NCBI GenBank assembly: GCA_963971305.1
Contig: OZ020304.1
Coordinates: 76,756,355-76,820,354, forward strand
Direction: 5' to 3'
Length of the DNA: 64,000 nucleotides
Source: Arcuatula senhousia
Lineage: Eukaryota > Mollusca > Bivalvia > Mytilida > Mytilidae
The notes under the pieces are model-generated. The model was not told the origin of the DNA, did no database searches, and was given only the letters and a program-made list of their open reading frames with translations. The stretch's first letter is position 1; each line of letters opens with the position of its first letter. The position numbers were made by a program, and so were the translations under genes. Positions 48,648-64,000 of this stretch are shown one piece after another.

Positions 48648-49897
48648 GTAAGTATGGCTCTTTATGTTATAACGTGAAAATATGGAGGTTATGTCATTTA
48701 AAAAAGGTCAGTATCAACTCCTCTGAAACCGCTCAACAGATTTTGATGAAATTTTGTAGGATTGTTTGTCATGATATGCAGTTGATCCTATCACAATATA
48801 ATTTCAATTCTTCAAATTTTAGTAAATTTTTAACTTTTAATACGGCGGCGGGGAAATTGGCTACGTGTAGCAATCTTGTTAGATTTGATATCGAGACAGC
48901 GATCAGCCTACAAAACGATAAAGGTGTGAATCTTAGGTGGCTGTAGGGAGACCCTCGTCCGCAGGGTTTATCAGGTGCATGATGATGTGGAAATAACAAC
49001 CGCTGCCACATTGGCTAAATTTTCTGCTCTTTTCCATCTCTTTTTGTAGTGGTCTTAAAATTAACGGATCTTTGTTTCATACTCCATCCCCACATTTCTC
49101 ATTTTATCATCCTTTTCACAAGTGTGACCTTATATTGGCAATGTGAGGGGAATTAAATCAGGAATCATTTATTTACCCTTCTGAAGCATTTTAGTCAATC
49201 GTGTTGCAGATTGCATTTATTTGTTTTGTATTTTTTCGTAGTAGGCACACTGGTAAACGGTTTTAACAGAATGACTTCAGTTTCATGCTCCATCTACAAA
49301 AGTAGAGGGGCATATCGTGTTCGAACCCGTTCGTACGTCCTTAATCGGTTTACCTACAGGCTGAAGTTACTTTACAATGAAAGAAGTATTTAGCATCATG
49401 AAAATTTATACACGTATACATCAGGTTATGTACAAACAAAAATCATCATAAAATTTCACCGATCTCGTTAACTTCATGATTGGTTGATCAAAAAGGGAGT
49501 ATTATACTTAGGTTTACCTACAGATTGAAGTTACTTTACCATGAAAAACTGTCACACGGTACCACCATGAAACTAAATACACACATACATTAGGATATAT
49601 GAACAAACAAGAAAAAAGCTTCGCAGCATGATACGACTGCAACATGTCGAAAGTCAATTGCTCTTAACACATGCAGCCCATGGTGGACTCACAACGCATT
49701 TTAACACATTCGTTCTGTGCTGGAATTTCAAGTTGCATTTTTATCATTTTAGAAATATATATCAACGTAAGGCAAACTCTTATAATTGCTTTGTCCATAT
49801 TTCCTCATAAACAGAGATATACTCAATCTAATTAAAAACTGCAGACATTCCTGTTTAAAACTTGAAGAATTTCCTAAAAACAAGAACGGTATTCCTG

Positions 49898-50284
49898 AGT
49901 CCCCCGCCGAGCGTAAAAAAAATCACAGTTGGCTCGTTAAACAGGAAGTAAGTAAGCGACAGACCTTATGAGACCCCTACCCGAAGCTGCATACCAAATA
50001 TCGAAAGCCTTGGAATAATAGCAGCTGAGAAATCTGTTACGAACATTTTTCTATTTTTGACCCTAAAAAATTCGAAGACGGCTCGTTAAACAGGAAGTAG
50101 GTAAGCGACACACCTGAAAACGCATCCCACATTATGAGACCCCTACCTGAAGCAGCATACCAAAAATCGAAAGCCTAGGATTAATTGAAGCTGAGAAATC
50201 TGTTACGAAAAAAGTGTGACGGACGGACGGACGGACGGACGCCCAGCATTTCTATGTCCCCGCTCCGCGTTGCGGCGGGGGACA
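49898..50284. mobile_element. Small element, GTCCCCCGCC/GGCGGGGGAC ends, two internal units
   Basis: Inverted ends at about 49898 and 50284. Two internal units of about 140 bp share TCGTTAAACAGGAAGTA and GACCCCTAC; then (GGAC)n at 50221-50241 before the right end. Same architecture as the TGTCTCGCC elements, different sequence. Confidence 0.65.
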
Positions 50285-50339
50285 AAAAGATTTTCATGAT
50301 CGGACCTTAAATAAACAAGAAAGAGTTAACACTAAAGTA

Positions 50340-50860
50340 TGTCTCGCCTGCCGGCACCATCGAAATACCTAGTAATTCGACTATTCATTCATAAATTCTC
50401 GACATATTCCTGTGGACCAACCAAAATAATTCTAGATATCATAGTCATTGAGAAACATACTAAACACAAAAAAACCAATTTTAAGTTATTTAGTGTAGAA
50501 ATTAGGTCAAGGTCAGATGACATGGTAATGGACCCAAAAACCCCGATTAAATCATCAATATCCTTATGATCAGATGCCTAGCTATTATACTTTTTTTTTC
50601 AAGAAATTCTTTTTCCACAAAAGCCTTACAGTACAAAAACATTTAGAGCCTTAAAAAGATCTAAGTTCACAAAGTCATTGAAGCGTGAAAATGGGGTCAG
50701 GGTCACACGTTATGGTGACAGTTGCATAGACCATAACCTGAACTGTCGCATACCAAATATCAGATGCCTAGCTATTATACTTTTCAAGTCATTCATTTTC
50801 GACAAAAGTCTTACAAAAAAGTTTAAGACGCTGCCGCCGCCGCCGGAAAGTAATACTTTC
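50340..50860. mobile_element. TGTCTCGCCTGC element, copy 3, right end missing
   Basis: Left end TGTCTCGCCTGCCGGCACCA as in copies 1 and 2. The interior matches copy 2 (GGGGTCAGGGTCACACG, TCAGATGCCTAGCTATTATA) and reaches the CCGCCGCCGCCGGAAAGTAA tract, but GCAGGCGAGACA is not found after it. Truncated. Confidence 0.7.
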
Positions 50861-50929
50861 GACTGATTGTAAATAAATACTTTTAAGTGTCTTGATTAAA
50901 AAACTAAGGCATTGCACGATTCAGGTGTT

Positions 50930-51470
50930 TACAAGGGCTCACAACTCATCCTTTGTGGTGTTTTGTATTGTTTTAAACACAAGCGTTATACCACCTAGGT
51001 GTATTGCTTTATCTAAATTAGGGCTCGCAACTCATATTTTGTGGTGTTTTGTATTTTGACAGTGTGTTGTCATCCTTTTTTAAGCGATCAATTGAGAAAG
51101 TATCTAGGTTCTAACGTGACTGTTACTTTTTCGACTGATTGTAAATAAAGTGTCTGGATGTAAAGAAAAACACTTAGACATTGCATCATTCAGGTGTACT
51201 GCCTTACTTAAATAATTTCTTGCCTGAAAAGTATCTAGAATACCACCTTAAAGTTCAGGATTATAAAATTGTTTGAGTGCTTAATTTAAATTTAGGAAAA
51301 GTTCAGGATTGGTCTTTAACTTTCTTGCCTGAAAAAAATATTTAAAATACTACAGTAAAGTTCAGGATTATAAAATTGTTTGAGAGTTTAACTTAAATTA
51401 GGGAAAAGTTTTTGCCTGAAAAAATACAAAGAATACCACCTTCAAGTTCAGGATTATAAATTGTTTTACT
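50930..51470. repeat. Degenerate tandem repeats
   Basis: Two copies of GGGCTC(A/G)CAACTCAT with TTTGTGGTGTTTTGTATT (50935, 51022), then three units of about 110 bp containing AAGTTCAGGATTATAAA (near 51250, 51359, 51443). Non-coding. Confidence 0.6.
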
Positions 51471-51991
51471 GCTAAAGGTATTTGCCAGCATCCAAAGCAT
51501 GCATTGTACTTAGCATCACTAAGTCCACCTACCACACCAATATAATTGTTGTGGCACATGTCAGTAAAAAGGAATGGATTTTAACCATTCTTCTATAAGT
51601 GATTATTCATGCGGAAAATATAGGTCACAGCCAGCATCCGAAGCATGCATTGTACTCAGCATCACTAGGTGCACTTACCATAACAATATAGTAGATGTGG
51701 CACATGTCAGTAAGTGGGAATGGACTTTAACCATTCTTCTTTAAGAGGCCAACCATATGCATGCAGAAAATATAGGTCACATCCAGCATCCGAAGCTTGC
51801 ATTGTGCTTAGCATCACTAGGTGCACCTGCCATACCAATATGTTTGCTATGGTACTTGTCAGTAAGTGGAAATTTGGAAATTTGGGATTTGATACGGACA
51901 TACGAATGGACGGACGAACAGACCAACTGACCCAAACACTATATGCCCCTCTACTTTTGTAGATGTATATGCCCCTCTACTTTCGTAGATG

Positions 51992-52492
51992 GGCATAAAA
52001 TAAAAACACGAATTTTACAACTGTTAACACATTTTTTTAAAGCATATGGTTGTTGAAAGCTTGCCCAATAATATAGTAGGAAACATTATTCTTGACCAGA
52101 ACTTTCTTACTTAATGACTCCACTGTAATGAAAGGGTAATCTGGCCAAACATTTTTTTGAAAAGGGAAGGTTCCATCAACAATCAGCTGAGAACAAAAGG
52201 GTTGTTTTTGAAAAAAAGTCTTTCATTGAATCTGACCCTCTTCACAAATTTTATTGTGGAACCTCCTGGAGTCAGTAACACATAGGAAATGTGACAATGA
52301 GTTTAATAGTTTGATAATAAATTAATTTTCTAATGCCATACACAGAACAAATAATGCTTATCACAAGTTTAATCTTTATAAAATGCAGTACTGAGCTTAC
52401 TGGATTTTTGTGTCTTCTGTTGTTCTTCAATCAAAGAAATGACTGTGCTCACATTGATTTAGCACTACTTAATTTTTCTGTTGTATTTTTAG
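51992..52492. other. Probable intron upstream of the 52493 exon
   Basis: AT-rich, no feature beyond the acceptor TTGTATTTTTAG at its right end. Confidence 0.4.
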
Positions 52493-52929
52493 GTATAGAG
52501 CATCCCTGTATATTCCTTGAATTTAACCAACAGTATGAGAACGTCCTGTTCCAGTGTACAGAGACAACAGACCAATACAGACCAGGAATACCCTACAAAC
52601 TGCTCCACTACCCCATCAGGAGTCGTGTAGATATAACATTCAATGTCCATGTGCTAGGATACAACTCTCTGACAGATGTGTCATTAGTACTGAACTGTTG
52701 TACAGGATTATATCAGGGACGTATTGACCTATTTATAAACCAGCGCCCGCTCCACATGGATTACACAGGACTGAACTGTGATATGGCTTTCAGGGAACAT
52801 TCCTTCTTTATACCAAAAACATTTTTACTACCAGGAGAAAACATGCTATCCATCCAGTTATCAGATCAAAGTCCTGGTGTCTGCTGGCTGTCTGATGCTA
52901 AAATCACAGCCACTTATCACAATAAATAA
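52493..52929 (+). CDS. 3' terminal exon of an unrecognised gene, beta-rich domain
   Basis: After acceptor TTGTATTTTTAG the frame reads IEHPCIFLEFNQQYENVLFQ and runs about 145 residues to TAA at 52927-52929. Alternating hydrophobic strands, four or five Cys residues and stretches such as RIDLFINQRPL, FFIPKTFLLPGENMLSIQL and CWLSDAKITATY suggest a beta-sandwich, perhaps extracellular. The open frame upstream of 52493 is AT-rich and judged intronic. Codon use and length support real coding; I do not recognise the family. It converges tail-to-tail with KAT5, 640 bp apart. A plus-strand AATAAA lies at 53120-53125, about 190 bp after the stop. Confidence 0.7.
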
Positions 52930-53571
52930 CCATTAGTCATAAACCTGTGTTTACTTTTTGCACAAAGGCAACATAAATATGGTATGATAAAGTTACTCCC
53001 TAAATACTTTTCTTAAAATTAGCTTTTCTTAAATCTAAACAACAGTAGACACAACCCATTTTTAACCACATTTGAAATTCTCAAAACATGTATTTTAAAT
53101 ATACTTTTAGAATTTTTGTAATAAATGTGTCCACAACTACAACCCAAGGTGAAGGTTAAATGATCATAAAGCTCTGCGATTAAATTCTACAGGAAAATCT
53201 GCATATCAAGTTATATCAACCATGAACCAACATCATTGCAATGATGTGTAGAGGAAAATGTCAAAAATGAAGGTCAAGAACCAGCATGTTACTAGAATTA
53301 AAATCTAGAGAAAATATTTATTCTTCACAACACATTTATTTTTCAGACACTTTGATATTACACACTGGCCATGTTCTAATCCTATAATGTTATTTGAACA
53401 CCATCCCATTGCAGTTCACTCCTCTCCTCCCCCCATTCATCATCCTCATTTTAAAGGAATATCTAAAGATTGCTACCCTTCTCAATATATTCCCGCCCTC
53501 CCAAATGATTATTATCCCTGCATCATTTTGCACCCTCCCCAATGTATCTTTGACCCCCTGCTCCCTAACGA

Positions 53572-63994
<10,423 letters not shown>

Positions 63995-64000
63995 CTATAA

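Larger units (their letters stand above)
49291..51965. mobile_element. 2.7-kb composite element bounded by a perfect 25-bp inverted repeat
   Basis: Positions 49291-49315 and 51941-51965 are exact reverse complements (core TACAAAAGTAGAGGGGCATA), and a second near-copy of the right end follows at 51967-51991. Before the right end are three tandem units of about 146 bp (starts near 51487, 51632, 51781) and a GGACGGACGAAC tail. Other repeats appear to be nested inside (49898-50284 and 50340-50860). Confidence 0.65.

Overview
This is a eukaryotic, AT-rich, intron- and transposon-laden window. The repeat families and protein variants look molluscan, probably bivalve; that is an inference from general familiarity, not a database match. 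All clearly recognisable genes lie on the minus strand, so their 5' ends are at higher coordinates.

Layout. 1-16150: a nearly pure tandem array of about 280 head-to-tail units, mostly 58 or 55 bp. 16097-23938: first eight coding exons of an ABCC10 (MRP7)-type ABC transporter, about 938 residues, with the rest of the gene beyond the left edge. 24700-24935: retroelement 3' end. 27156-28657: a two-exon protein with three PARP-type zinc fingers and no catalytic domain. 30459-32550: a 2.1-kb terminal-inverted-repeat element. 34352-35596: single-exon PGAP4/TMEM246-like glycosyltransferase. 36459-42755: non-LTR retroelement pieces and three tandem-repeat-bearing elements. 44270-46412: two-exon ankyrin protein. 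48535-52929: one weak and one stronger plus-strand exon of an unrecognised gene, in and after a nest of elements. 53572-63994: last four exons of KAT5/Tip60, a MYST histone acetyltransferase. Its 8.4-kb last intron holds 493-bp repeats and a duplicated 1459-bp transposon.

Main discovery. The 16-kb array is made of ABCC10 gene sequence. Read on the minus strand, its unit is the last 53 bp of the ABCC10 exon at 16097-16321 plus the first 5 bp of the following intron, so nearly every unit carries a copy of the exon's 5' splice site (CAAG|GTAGGT). The array starts inside the coding exon and fills the intron to the window edge. The exon copy matches the array majority, the four commonest substitutions I see are silent in the exon frame, and length variants differ by 3 or 6 bp. 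A smaller parallel lies in KAT5: the 3' end and splice donor of exon 63854-63994 are duplicated once, as a 91-bp unit, in the downstream intron.

Gene roles are unrelated: membrane export, GPI-glycan modification, probable DNA-break binding, chromatin acetylation. There is no operon-like logic. What links the window is heavy shaping of introns by tandem duplication and DNA transposons. Exon borders were derived by hand from reading frames, GT-AG signals and recalled family sequences. No alignment was run.
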